Assembly: GCF_007981265.1 (NCBI RefSeq)
Contig: NZ_CP034363.1
Span: 868,001 to 932,000 of the forward strand
Reading direction: 5' to 3'
From: Pantoea sp. CCBC3-3-1
GTDB taxonomy: Bacteria > Pseudomonadota > Gammaproteobacteria > Enterobacterales > Enterobacteriaceae
Length of the DNA: 64,000 nt
The notes beneath the pieces are model-generated. The model searched no databases. It was not told the DNA's origin and was given only the letters and a program-made list of their open reading frames with translations. The position numbers and the translations under genes are program-made. How positions within the stretch are numbered: position 1 is the first letter of the stretch; the number at the start of each line of letters is the position of its first letter. This document shows, piece after piece, positions 17,712 to 25,949 of the stretch.

Positions 17712-18662
17712 TTACAATGAATTCATAATATTAACTGGTCGCTGATGCTGGCAGACGCACTGGATAATCTGCTGCACGCAACGCTCGCCAATCGCGCTGA
17801 TGGCGCCATCGGTATAGCCTGCGATATGCGAGGTAGGTATGAAATTCGCCAGCGAGAACAGCGGATGGGTCTCCAGAGGTTCACGATCGAAAACATCGGC
17901 GGCGGCACCCGCTATCACGTTATCGGTCAGCGCGTGGTACAGCTGCTCTTCGTTCACCACGCCGCCGCGCGAGACGTTAATCAGAAAGGCAGATTTCTTC
18001 ATCATTCTGAGGCGTGAGCTATCAAACAGATTGCGCGTTTCAGGCGTCAGCGGGGTATGCAGCGTAATAAAGTCGCTCTGCGCGGTGAGCTCGTTGAGCG
18101 AAACAAACTCGATATTGTGCTCGGCGGCGAACTTCTCGTCGGGATAAAAATCGAAGGCCAGTACGCGCATATTGAAACCGCTGGCGCGCAGGGCAACCTG
18201 TTTGCCGATATTGCCCAGCCCAATAATGCCAAGCGTTTTGCCATAGACATCCGTAGCGAAAATACGCGGCCACTGTCCGGCACGGGTTGCTGTTGCGGCG
18301 GTCGTCACCTGACGGGCAATATTGAGGATCAGCGCGAACGCAAAATCCGCCACCGCATGCTTGTTGGCATCCGGCACGTTGGTCACAAAAACGCCGCGAG
18401 CCTGGGCGGCGATCAAATCGATATTGTCCACGCCGACGCCATGCTTGCAGACAATTTGCAGCTTTGGTGCTCGCGACAGCAGCTCTTCATTGACGTCGGT
18501 AAAGGCGACAATCATCGCTACGGTTTCTGCCAGATGTGGTTCCAGCGCGCTTAGCGGCGCGTCGGCGGGTAGCATGATCGGCTCCAGGCCCTGTTCTTTC
18601 AGTGCGGTAACAGGTCGGGCGTTATATTTTGCAAACGAGGGTGAAGTACAGAGAACTTTCAT
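17712..18662 (-). CDS. D-2-hydroxyacid dehydrogenase (NAD-binding)
   Basis: 316 residues from MKVLCTSPSFAKYN at 18662; an ATG fifteen codons upstream adds a proline/alanine-rich stretch with no family counterpart. The Rossmann motif is GLGNIG (148-153). Catalytic residues are R232 (NVSRGGVVNE), E261 (DREPLETHP) and H279 (TSHIAGYTDGA). This family reduces 2-keto acids to D-2-hydroxy acids or the reverse (phosphoglycerate, glyoxylate/hydroxypyruvate and similar). It sits between the transporters and the aldolase gene. Its exact step is not clear; it could act on a 2-keto acid intermediate of the pathway. Confidence 0.87.
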   Translation of the reverse strand: MKVLCTSPSFAKYNARPVTALKEQGLEPIMLPADAPLSALEPHLAETVAMIVAFTDVNEELLSRAPKLQIVCKHGVGVDNIDLIAAQARGVFVTNVPDANKHAVADFAFALILNIARQVTTAATATRAGQWPRIFATDVYGKTLGIIGLGNIGKQVALRASGFNMRVLAFDFYPDEKFAAEHNIEFVSLNELTAQSDFITLHTPLTPETRNLFDSSRLRMMKKSAFLINVSRGGVVNEEQLYHALTDNVIAGAAADVFDREPLETHPLFSLANFIPTSHIAGYTDGAISAIGERCVQQIIQCVCQHQRPVNIMNSL

Positions 18663-18709
18663 CGTGCTTGTCCCGGTATTGGAGCAGGCGGCAGCAGGCC
18701 GCCGCAAAA

Positions 18710-19591
18710 TTATTGGGTGTACTGATTGACGATCTGGCGGATACGCTGCGCGTCGTCGTCGCTGAAGCGTACGGCATAGCGGCTTTCACCCACGTCATAG
18801 CCCATCAGCGCCACGGCTTTTTTCACGGCGGCGGGCGAGAAGGCCACGCTGTAGAGATCGGTGCGCAGGCCGGTGACGTTTTCCTGTGCCTTGCGCGAAC
18901 CGTCGATATCACCAGCATAGAAACGCGCCCAGATAGCGTTGATCTCTTTCGGCGCGACGTTTGCCAGCCCGGAAATACAGGCGGAGCAGCCGTCGACAAA
19001 ACCCTGATGGATCAGCGAGTCAGGTCCGTTCAGCACGTCAAAGTTTTGCTGGCCTTCTGCCGCCTGTAGAAAACCGCTCAGGCTTTCATAGCTGCCCGCG
19101 CTGTCTTTAATACCAATGATATTCGGGTGAGCGGCCAGTTTGCGGACGGTTTCCGGTTGCAACGTATTGCCGGTACGCGCCGGGATGTTGTAGAGGAAAA
19201 CCGGCACGTCGAGTGCATCCGCCACGGCTTCGTAGTGGACGATCAGTTCCGCCTGCTTCAGCGGCACAAAGTAAGGCGTGATCACCGAAACAGCATCCAC
19301 GCCGAGGGCCGCGACCTGTTTGCCAAGCCGGATTGTTTCGCGAGTAGAGATTTCGCCGACGTGGGCCACCACATGCGCTTTGCCTGCTACTTCGTCCACG
19401 CAGGTTTGGGTCACCGCCAGCTTCTCCTGCTCGTTGAGCACGAAAAATTCGCCGTTGGTACCGCCACAGAAGATACCGTTGCCCGCCGCCAGCTGACGGC
19501 GGATCTGCTCGCGCATCGCGCGCTCAAAGTAGTCGCCGTCGCGGGTAAAAGGCGTCACGATGGCGGTTAATACACCGGTAATTTTTTTCAT
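18710..19591 (-). CDS. DapA/NanA-superfamily aldolase
   Basis: 293 residues from MKKITGVLTAIVTPF at 19591, which has GAGG at a good distance; an upstream ATG at 19609 overlaps the previous stop as TAATG and is also possible. The (beta/alpha)8 barrel shows GGTNGEFFVL (carboxylate-binding), the catalytic tyrosine in LYNIPARTGN (Y134) and the Schiff-base lysine in IIGIKDSAGS (K162). The family makes or cleaves pyruvate adducts: dihydrodipicolinate synthase, N-acetylneuraminate lyase, 2-keto-3-deoxy sugar acid aldolases such as YagE. GEFF in place of GE-x-x-T-L fits the catabolic 2-keto-3-deoxy acid aldolases. In this cluster, cleavage to pyruvate plus an aldehyde is the likely job. Confidence 0.88.
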   Translation of the reverse strand: MKKITGVLTAIVTPFTRDGDYFERAMREQIRRQLAAGNGIFCGGTNGEFFVLNEQEKLAVTQTCVDEVAGKAHVVAHVGEISTRETIRLGKQVAALGVDAVSVITPYFVPLKQAELIVHYEAVADALDVPVFLYNIPARTGNTLQPETVRKLAAHPNIIGIKDSAGSYESLSGFLQAAEGQQNFDVLNGPDSLIHQGFVDGCSACISGLANVAPKEINAIWARFYAGDIDGSRKAQENVTGLRTDLYSVAFSPAAVKKAVALMGYDVGESRYAVRFSDDDAQRIRQIVNQYTQ

Positions 19592-19608
19592 CATATCCTC
19601 GGTTGTCA

Positions 19609-20751
19609 TTAATGATTCAGTGCCGGAAACAGCGTCAGATAGACGTTGCGAACGTCGCTGGCGCTGACGGGAGCAGGAACGTTTTTCATCAGGCGCTGTA
19701 CGTCCAGCGCAGCCTCCACCAGATAGGGAAGATGGTCGGCATTAATGCCCAGCTCATCGAGGCTGGCGGGCAGCTTGAGGCGTTTGACCAGCGCGGCGAA
19801 GTAATCGACCAGCGCGAAAGATTTCTCTTCTTCGCTAAGCGTAAAGTCGGCATCTGGCAGCAGGTCATACGCCTGAGCGAATTTACTGACTGCCGCCGGG
19901 CGCACAAAGCGCATACAGGGTGCGAGCAGGATGGCGTTCGCCACGCCGTGGGGAAGGTGATATTTGCCGCCCAGCGGATAAGACATGGCATGCACCAGAT
20001 GCGTCCCGGCATGCGCAATCGCCGCGCCGCCGTAATAAGAGGCCCAAAGCATATCGAGACGAGCCGCGAGGTTGTCGGGTTCGGCCAGCGTTTTTTCCAG
20101 GCTGGCAAACAGCTTTTTCAGGCCGATCAGCGCATAGTTATCGCTGACCGGATTCGCTACGGTTGCCGTGAAGCACTCAATCAGATGACACAGCGCATCG
20201 ATTCCCGTAGAGGAGGCGATGTGCGCGGGCATGCTGATGGTCAGTTCAGGCGCCAGCACCACATAGTCCGGCAGCATCACCGGCGAAATAATACCGACCT
20301 TGGTCTCTTTTTCCGGGATCGCCAGGATGGCGTTTGGCGTGGCTTCTGAACCGGTGCCCGCAGTGGTTGGGATCAGCAATGAGGCGATGCGGCGCTGCGG
20401 TTTTTCGCCCTGAAGCAGCGCGTCCAGCGACGGCGCATCTTCCACACAGAGCACGGAGAGCAGTTTAGCGACGTCCAGCACGCTGCCGCCGCCAATACCA
20501 ATAACCCTGTCGATGCCCTTGATAGCCAGCGGTGCAACAATCGCCGCCACGTCATGCTGGCTTGGTTCCGGCGGCACCGAATCGATGATGTTGACGGTCG
20601 GTACCTTACTGGCAATGTGTTTAATCAGCGTTTGTACCGCTGCAATCCCCGCAATATTTTTATCCGTTACCAGCAGCACGTGCTGGCAGTCATGCAGCAG
20701 ATAGCCAATGTCATGAAGGGTTCCACTGATTACGGTGCTGTTGATATTCAT
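19609..20751 (-). CDS. Iron-containing alcohol dehydrogenase (group III)
   Basis: 380 residues. The NAD(P) motif GGGSVLD is at 87-93. Metal ligands are D185 and H189 (TGIDALCHLIECF), H254 (HLVHAMSYPLGG) and H268 (YHLPHG), all in place. Relatives include FucO, 1,3-propanediol dehydrogenase and succinic/lactaldehyde reductases. It is the first gene of the minus-strand arm, 202 bases from the divergent kinase gene, and precedes the aldolase with a TAATG junction. The natural inference is that it reduces the aldehyde released by the aldolase. Confidence 0.9.
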   Translation of the reverse strand: MNINSTVISGTLHDIGYLLHDCQHVLLVTDKNIAGIAAVQTLIKHIASKVPTVNIIDSVPPEPSQHDVAAIVAPLAIKGIDRVIGIGGGSVLDVAKLLSVLCVEDAPSLDALLQGEKPQRRIASLLIPTTAGTGSEATPNAILAIPEKETKVGIISPVMLPDYVVLAPELTISMPAHIASSTGIDALCHLIECFTATVANPVSDNYALIGLKKLFASLEKTLAEPDNLAARLDMLWASYYGGAAIAHAGTHLVHAMSYPLGGKYHLPHGVANAILLAPCMRFVRPAAVSKFAQAYDLLPDADFTLSEEEKSFALVDYFAALVKRLKLPASLDELGINADHLPYLVEAALDVQRLMKNVPAPVSASDVRNVYLTLFPALNH

Positions 20752-20862
20752 TCGCCTTACCCTGTTTCTGCCCGCGCTGTCGCGAGTGATTTTAATTAGT
20801 CATTTACTCACGACTGTGAGCGAGTGGTGGCTAATTTTATAGGGCAAATTGATTTTGATTAA

Positions 20863-20878
20863 TTTGATCGTGCTCACA
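20863..20878. promoter_or_regulatory. CRP-like site in the divergent control region
   Basis: TTTGATCGTGCTCACA fits TGTGA-N6-TCACA with one mismatch. It lies between the divergent Fe-ADH and DUF1537-kinase genes, about 75-90 bases before the kinase start, where activation of the kinase arm by CRP-cAMP would be expected. Confidence 0.5.
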
Positions 20879-20883
20879 TATAA

Positions 20884-20897
20884 TCAATCATGATTGA
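20884..20897. promoter_or_regulatory. 14-bp perfect palindrome, candidate operator of the cluster's DeoR repressor
   Basis: TCAATCATGATTGA is a perfect palindrome in the middle of the divergent promoter region. Further left, direct TTGAT repeats (20849-20867 region) and a short inverted repeat CTCAC / GTGAG (20807-20820) add structure. Palindrome position and the DeoR-type gene at the end of the kinase arm suggest local repression; binding is inferred. Confidence 0.5.
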
Positions 20898-20953
20898 ATA
20901 TAATCATTACCGGTCGAAGCGAACCGCTTCCGTTCTTTTAGCCAGGAGAAAAG

Positions 20954-22360
20954 ATGACGCGCTTGCAGTGGAAAACGCCGGTATTGGTGATCGCTGATGA
21001 CTTTACCGGTGCCAATGATGCCGGCAGCGGGTTGGCCAGAGCCGGTGCGCGGGTCAATGTGCTGTTCAATGCACGACGGGATCAGGACGCCGATGTTCAC
21101 GTCATCAACACCGACAGTCGTGCGGTCAGCGCCGGACTGGCCGCCCGCCTTGCGACGGCGGCAATCCACAGCCATGCAGACATTGCGGCCAGCGGCTGGG
21201 TTTTTAAGAAAATGGATTCGACGCTGCGTGGAAATCCCGGGGCGGAAATTGAGGCGGCGCTGCTGGCAAGCGGCGCACCGGCCGCGCTAATCGCGCCAGC
21301 GGTACCGACGCTGGGCCGCGTCACGCGGGAAGGCTGCTGTTTTATTCACGAGCAGCTGTTAACGACAACCGAATATGCCAGCGATCCAAAAACGCCCGTT
21401 ACGCAAGCCAGCGTGCTGCTGCGGCTGAAAGAACAAAGCTCGCTGCCTGTCGGACTCATTCCCTTATCTGCGGTACGCGAAGCGGATCTCGTTGAAAGGA
21501 TCCATGCGGCCATCGACCAGGGGCAGTTGCTGATCGTGGTTGATGCAGAAACCGATGACGATTTGCAGCGCATTATGCGAGCGGCTTCGCAGCTGGCTCA
21601 GCGACCGCTGCTGGCGGGCGCAGCCGGTCTCAGTGACGCGTTGGGAAACCTGCTGGCGCAAACCGCCAGGGCAGGGTTGTGCTCCACGGACAACGGCGAC
21701 GCCAGCTATGCCGAAATCGAAACCGAAACCGAAACCGAAACCGAAACCGAAGCCGAAGCCGAAACCGAAACCGTTGCAGCCACCGCGCACGGCAGAGCCT
21801 CGCAGTTCAGACCCGTGCTGGCCGTTGTTGGCTCAATGAGCGAAATCACCCAGCGCCAGCTAACCCAACTCCAGCAACATAAGCCGCTCTGCCTGATTGA
21901 CGTTGATATCACCCAGCTGTTTACCGGCTGGCAGGACAGCGATAAGTGGTTACAAACGGCACGGCAGGCTTTGCTGCAAGGACGACACTGCGTCATCCGC
22001 ACCTGTCAGCAGGCCGATCAGCGTCGGGCCATTACCGCCTTGTGCGAACGATACGATCTCTCTCGCCAGCAGCTTGGCGAAAGCATCTGCCTTTTTCTGG
22101 CAGAACTGACAGGTGACATTCTGAGCGAGGCGACGCCCGCCGGGCTGTATCTTTCGGGCGGCGACGTGGCGATAGCGGTGGCGCATAAGCTCGGTGCTCA
22201 GGGCTTTCATATTGTCGGACAGGTGGCGGGCTGCGTGCCTTATGGCCAGCTGCTGGCGTGTAAAAATGACCTGCTGGTGCTCACCAAGGCTGGCGGTTTT
22301 GGTGATGACAACACCCTGGTAGAGGTTTTTCGTTTTATTGAGGAGAAAGCGAGTGAGTAA
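20954..22360 (+). CDS. dtnK: Four-carbon acid sugar kinase (DUF1537; DtnK/OtnK family)
   Basis: 468 residues, longer than the usual 420-430 because of an acidic insert. The N-terminal substrate domain begins VLVIADDFTGANDAG (DDFTGAND 15-22). KKMDSTLRGNPG follows near residue 85, and the C-terminal nucleotide domain has LYLSGGDVAIAV (S401-D404) and the end TKAGGFGDDNTL. Family members phosphorylate the 4-hydroxyl of D-threonate, L-threonate or D-erythronate. Pairing with a PdxA2-type gene, as here, points to D-threonate kinase (DtnK). The insert at residues 254-273 is an (E-T)n tract encoded by a hexanucleotide repeat in the interdomain linker. The stop overlaps the next gene by 8 bases. Confidence 0.88.
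   Translation: MTRLQWKTPVLVIADDFTGANDAGSGLARAGARVNVLFNARRDQDADVHVINTDSRAVSAGLAARLATAAIHSHADIAASGWVFKKMDSTLRGNPGAEIEAALLASGAPAALIAPAVPTLGRVTREGCCFIHEQLLTTTEYASDPKTPVTQASVLLRLKEQSSLPVGLIPLSAVREADLVERIHAAIDQGQLLIVVDAETDDDLQRIMRAASQLAQRPLLAGAAGLSDALGNLLAQTARAGLCSTDNGDASYAEIETETETETETEAEAETETVAATAHGRASQFRPVLAVVGSMSEITQRQLTQLQQHKPLCLIDVDITQLFTGWQDSDKWLQTARQALLQGRHCVIRTCQQADQRRAITALCERYDLSRQQLGESICLFLAELTGDILSEATPAGLYLSGGDVAIAVAHKLGAQGFHIVGQVAGCVPYGQLLACKNDLLVLTKAGGFGDDNTLVEVFRFIEEKASE
21713..21772 (+). repeat. In-frame hexanucleotide tandem repeat inside the DUF1537 kinase gene
   Basis: Ten consecutive 6-base units: one GAAATC, five GAAACC, two GAAGCC, two GAAACC. They encode alternating glutamate with isoleucine, threonine or alanine. 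Length changes by whole units would keep the frame, so this is a variable-length linker rather than an on/off switch. Confidence 0.95.
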
Positions 22361-23333
22361 AATTATTGCAGTTACCATGGGCGATCCGGCGGGTATTGGT
22401 CCGGAAATTATCATCAAATCTTTGGCTGAGGGAGAACTCTCCGGCGCGCCAGCGATTGTGGTGGGATGTGCGGCGACACTACGTCGGATTCTGGCGATGG
22501 GCATCACGCCGCAGGCTGAGCTGCGCGTGCTGAACAGCGTAGCCGATGCGCATTTTGCGCCAGGCATCATTAATATTATCGACGAGCCGCTCACCGATCC
22601 CGAGGCGTTAAAGCCGGGTGTGGTGCAGGTTGATGCAGGCGATCTGGCTTACCGCTGCGTCAAACGCGCCACCGAACTGGCAATGGCGGGGGACGTTCAC
22701 GCTATCGCCACCGCGCCGCTAAATAAAGAAGCGCTGCATTCTGCCGGGCATCTCTATCCGGGGCATACTGAATTGCTGGCAAAGCTGACCAACAGCAAAG
22801 ATTACGCCATGGTGCTGCACACCGATCGCCTGAAGGTCATTCATGTCACCACGCATATCGCCCTGCGCAAGTTCCTGGATACGCTGAACCGCGAACGTGT
22901 AGAAACGGTAGTCAGCATGGCAGATACTTTCCTTAAACGCGTCGGTTTTGAAAAACCACGTATTGCCGTGGCGGGCGTCAATCCGCATGCCGGAGAAAAT
23001 GGCCTGTTCGGCGACGAAGAGATCGGGATTGTCGGTCCGGCAGTTGAGGCGATGAAAGCGCAGGGCTACAGCGTGTTCGGCCCCTGCCCGCCGGACACGG
23101 TTTTTCTGCAATGCTACGAAGGCCTGTACGATATTGTGGTGGCGATGTATCACGATCAGGGACACATCCCGCTGAAGCTGCTGGGCTTTTATGACGGGGT
23201 GAATATCACCGCCGGACTGCCGTTTATCCGCACTTCTGCCGACCACGGCACGGCTTTTGATATTGCCTGGACAGGTAAAGCGAAGTCTGAGAGCATGGCG
23301 ATTTCCATTCAGCTAGCGATGCAGCTGGCATAA
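22353..23333 (+). CDS. pdxA2: 4-phospho-D-threonate 3-dehydrogenase (PdxA2-type)
   Basis: 326 residues from the GTG at 22353, chosen because AGGAG (22341-22345) lies 7 bases upstream and it gives MSKIIAVTMGDPAGIGPE, the conserved start; an ATG at 22338 would lie inside the Shine-Dalgarno region. Metal ligands H138 (YPGHTE), H212 (NPHAGENG) and H267 (MYHDQGH) are all present. PdxA2 proteins are paralogues of the vitamin-B6 enzyme PdxA; with DUF1537 kinases they oxidise 4-phospho-threonate/erythronate, and decarboxylation yields dihydroxyacetone phosphate. The start overlaps the kinase stop. This copy is distinct from the biosynthetic pdxA, which in enterobacteria lies near rsmA/surA. Confidence 0.9.
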   Translation: MSKIIAVTMGDPAGIGPEIIIKSLAEGELSGAPAIVVGCAATLRRILAMGITPQAELRVLNSVADAHFAPGIINIIDEPLTDPEALKPGVVQVDAGDLAYRCVKRATELAMAGDVHAIATAPLNKEALHSAGHLYPGHTELLAKLTNSKDYAMVLHTDRLKVIHVTTHIALRKFLDTLNRERVETVVSMADTFLKRVGFEKPRIAVAGVNPHAGENGLFGDEEIGIVGPAVEAMKAQGYSVFGPCPPDTVFLQCYEGLYDIVVAMYHDQGHIPLKLLGFYDGVNITAGLPFIRTSADHGTAFDIAWTGKAKSESMAISIQLAMQLA

Positions 23334-23339
23334 GGACAT

Positions 23340-24098
23340 ATGAAGGGACAAAGTCGCCTCGATCAGATTATGGATTATCTGAAAAGCCATAATCTCGTTA
23401 CCGTCGATCAGCTGGTGGCTGCTATTGAAGCGTCACCCGCGACCATTCGCCGGGATCTTATTAAGCTCGATCGGGAAGGGGTGATCAGCCGGACGCACGG
23501 CGGCGTCACCCTGAATCGTTTTATTCCTGCGCAGCCGACCACGCTGGAGAAAATGCAGCGCAATCTGGCCGAGAAGCAGGCGATCGCTGTTGCTGCCGCC
23601 GGCCTGGTGAAATCTGGCGACTCCGTGGTGCTGGATGCGGGCACGACCATGCTGGAGCTGGCTCGTCAGTTAACGCATCTGCCGCTGCGGGTGATCACTG
23701 CCGACCTGCACATTGCGCTGTTTCTGTCGGCGTTTAAACAGATTGAAGTGACGATCATCGGCGGGCGGATTGATGATTCCAGCCAGTCCTGTATCGGCGA
23801 ACATGGTCGCCGACTGCTGCGGAATATCTACCCTGATATTGCTTTTGTCAGCTGTAATTCCTGGAGTCTGGAGAAGGGGATCACCACGCCGACGGAAGAG
23901 AAAGCGGGGCTGAAAGAGGATTTGCTGGCCAACGCCCGGCAACGCGTATTGCTGGCAGACAGCAGCAAATACGGTTCCTGGTCGCTGTTTTGCGCCACGC
24001 CGCTGCAAAACCTTACCGACGTCATTACGGATAAGCATTTGAGCAGTGACGCTCATCTTCAACTGAGTGGTCAGGCATTCAACCTGATCCTGACGTAA
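23340..24098 (+). CDS. DeoR/GlpR-family transcriptional regulator
   Basis: 252 residues. The N-terminal DeoR helix-turn-helix reads [20 protein letters not shown] and [17 protein letters not shown] (residues 5-45), with the typical RTHGG at about 54-58. The C-terminal sensor domain contains the [13 protein letters not shown] and [19 protein letters not shown] motifs that bind phosphorylated sugars. It is the third gene of the plus-strand arm, six bases after pdxA2. A phosphorylated intermediate such as 4-phospho-threonate or DHAP is the likely inducer, by family analogy, and the palindrome at 20884 a likely operator. Confidence 0.9.
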   Translation: MKGQSRLDQIMDYLKSHNLVTVDQLVAAIEASPATIRRDLIKLDREGVISRTHGGVTLNRFIPAQPTTLEKMQRNLAEKQAIAVAAAGLVKSGDSVVLDAGTTMLELARQLTHLPLRVITADLHIALFLSAFKQIEVTIIGGRIDDSSQSCIGEHGRRLLRNIYPDIAFVSCNSWSLEKGITTPTEEKAGLKEDLLANARQRVLLADSSKYGSWSLFCATPLQNLTDVITDKHLSSDAHLQLSGQAFNLILT

Positions 24099-24110
24099 TG
24101 CCTGAAAGCA

Positions 24111-24137
24111 AAACGGGTGACCATTGGCCACCCGTTT
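24111..24137. terminator. Bidirectional terminator between the DeoR gene and speD
   Basis: Perfect 9-bp stem AAACGGGTG / CACCCGTTT (24111-24119 with 24129-24137) in the convergent gap. The A-run on one side and T-run on the other serve both directions. Confidence 0.75.
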
Positions 24138-24143
24138 CTGCTG

Positions 24144-24953
24144 TTACAGCGTTTTAAACCCCACGGACGGGATATTGCGTCCGTAGTAAATCTCACGCAT
24201 CTCTTTCCACAGCAAATCGGTGATCCGCTTGTGCTCTTGCGGGCTGAGATCTTCCGGTTTGGTGTTAAATAAGTAGTGCTTCAGATCGAACTCTTTCAGT
24301 AACATCTTGGTATGGAAGATGTTTTCCTGATAAACGTTCACATCCATCATGTCGTACATCGATTTCATGTCTTCCGACATAAAGTTCTGAATGGAATTGA
24401 TTTCATGATCGATAAAGTGCTTCACGCCTTTCACATCACGGGTAAAGCCCCGCACGCGATAGTCGATGGTGACGATATCAGATTCCAGCTGGTGGATTAA
24501 ATAGTTCAGCGCTTTAAGCGGCGAAATGACGCCACAGGTAGAAACCTCAATATCCGCACGGAAGGTGCAAAGGCCGCCCTGAGGATGACTTTCCGGGTAA
24601 GTGTGCACACAAATGTGGCTCTTATCCAAGTGGGCAACGACCGAACCCGGCAGCGGGCCTGGGTGTTCTGATGTATCGATATCTTTCGGGTCGATTGGCT
24701 CCTCGCTAACGAGGATGGTGACGCTGGCACCCTGCGGCTCGTAGTCCTGGCGAGCGATGTTCAGCACGTTAGCGCCGATAATCGAGCAGGTTTCGCTGAG
24801 GATCTCAGTCAGGCGGTTAGCATTATACTGCTCATCAATGTACGCAATGTATCCGTCACGCTCCGCATCGGTGTTTGCGTAACAGATATCGTAGATACAA
24901 AAACTCAGGCTTTTCGTCAGGTTGTTGAAGCCATGTAGTTTAAGCTTTTGCAA
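24144..24953 (-). CDS. speD: S-adenosylmethionine decarboxylase proenzyme
   Basis: 269 residues (E. coli 264). It supplies decarboxylated SAM for spermidine synthesis. The self-cleavage site that generates the pyruvoyl group is K111-S112 in [15 protein letters not shown]; the catalytic cysteine lies in STCGVISP. It starts with TTG at 24953, as in E. coli: GGGGGTG lies just before it, and no ATG would preserve the conserved [15 protein letters not shown] start. The C-terminus is five residues longer (SVGFKTL) than E. coli. It lies 27 bases after speE in a speE-speD operon. Confidence 0.96.
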   Translation of the reverse strand: MQKLKLHGFNNLTKSLSFCIYDICYANTDAERDGYIAYIDEQYNANRLTEILSETCSIIGANVLNIARQDYEPQGASVTILVSEEPIDPKDIDTSEHPGPLPGSVVAHLDKSHICVHTYPESHPQGGLCTFRADIEVSTCGVISPLKALNYLIHQLESDIVTIDYRVRGFTRDVKGVKHFIDHEINSIQNFMSEDMKSMYDMMDVNVYQENIFHTKMLLKEFDLKHYLFNTKPEDLSPQEHKRITDLLWKEMREIYYGRNIPSVGFKTL

Positions 24954-24980
24954 TTTCGTTCACCCCCTTAAAATGCGCGG

Positions 24981-25838
24981 TCATTCGGCCAGCGCATTCA
25001 ACAGATATTGTGGCAGGGCAAAGCTGCCAGTATGGATCGCCGGATTGTAGTAACGGCACGTCAGGCCAGCCGCATCGAAACGCGCCTGTAACGTTGTCGC
25101 ATCCAGCTGACGCAGCGTTGGGTTATCGCTGGCCCAGGCAAAGGTCATGATGCCGCCGTAATAGGTCGGGATCGCCGCCTGGTAAAAGCTGACGTCGCCA
25201 AAATAGTGGCTCAGCTTGCGATGGCTGTTAATGGCCTCTTCCTGTTGCAGGAAGCAGACGCCGTTCTGCGCCACGAAAATGCCGTTCTCATTAAGGCAGC
25301 GTTTGCATCCGGCGTAAAACGCTGAGGTAAACAGGCTTTCACCCGGTCCGATAGGATCGGTACAGTCGGAGATGATCACGTCGAATTTATCGCTACAGGT
25401 CGCGACAAAATTCACGCCGTCGTCAATCACCAGATTAAAGCGGGGATCGTCATAAGCGCCCGCGCTGTGGTTCGGCAGATACTGCTTACAGAAATTGACC
25501 ACGCCCGCGTCGATTTCCACCATGGTGATCTGCTCAATGCCTTTATGTCGACTGACTTCACGCAGCATGGCACCGTCACCGCCGCCAATAATCAGCACGC
25601 GTTTTGCGGCGCCGTGGGCCAGCAGAGGGACGTGGGTCATCATTTCATGATAGATGAACTCGTCACGCTCGGTAGTTTGTACCACGCCGTCGAGTGCCAT
25701 AACGCGACCCAAAGCGGCATTTTCGAAAATCACCAAATCCTGGTGTTCCGTCTTCTCACGGTACAGCACGTTGTCGACAGAAAAATACTGTCCAAACCCG
25801 GCATGAAGCGTTTCATACCACATTTCTTTCTCGGCCAT
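24981..25838 (-). CDS. speE: Spermidine synthase (polyamine aminopropyltransferase)
   Basis: 285 residues from [16 protein letters not shown] at 25838 with AGGAG upstream; the frame is open further but lacks homology. It transfers the aminopropyl group of decarboxylated SAM to putrescine. The cofactor motif is [15 protein letters not shown], with the polyamine-pocket residues in [16 protein letters not shown] and [16 protein letters not shown]. It is the first gene of the polyamine operon with speD, as in E. coli. Confidence 0.96.
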   Translation of the reverse strand: MAEKEMWYETLHAGFGQYFSVDNVLYREKTEHQDLVIFENAALGRVMALDGVVQTTERDEFIYHEMMTHVPLLAHGAAKRVLIIGGGDGAMLREVSRHKGIEQITMVEIDAGVVNFCKQYLPNHSAGAYDDPRFNLVIDDGVNFVATCSDKFDVIISDCTDPIGPGESLFTSAFYAGCKRCLNENGIFVAQNGVCFLQQEEAINSHRKLSHYFGDVSFYQAAIPTYYGGIMTFAWASDNPTLRQLDATTLQARFDAAGLTCRYYNPAIHTGSFALPQYLLNALAE

Positions 25839-25949
25839 GATGGGCTCTCCTGTCATTACAGCCACGAAAAATGGGGGCGATATCATAGCTAACTCTGACC
25901 GTGGTTGCACGGTCAAATTATCAGCAGGGGAAACGGTAAAACGGCGGGA

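Noticed and set aside
21713..21772. Hexamer repeat as a CRISPR or regulatory repeat
   Set aside because: Units are contiguous without spacers and lie in frame within a coding sequence.
22338..22352. ATG at 22338 as start of pdxA2
   Set aside because: It would overlap the Shine-Dalgarno sequence used by the GTG at 22353 and add five unconserved residues.
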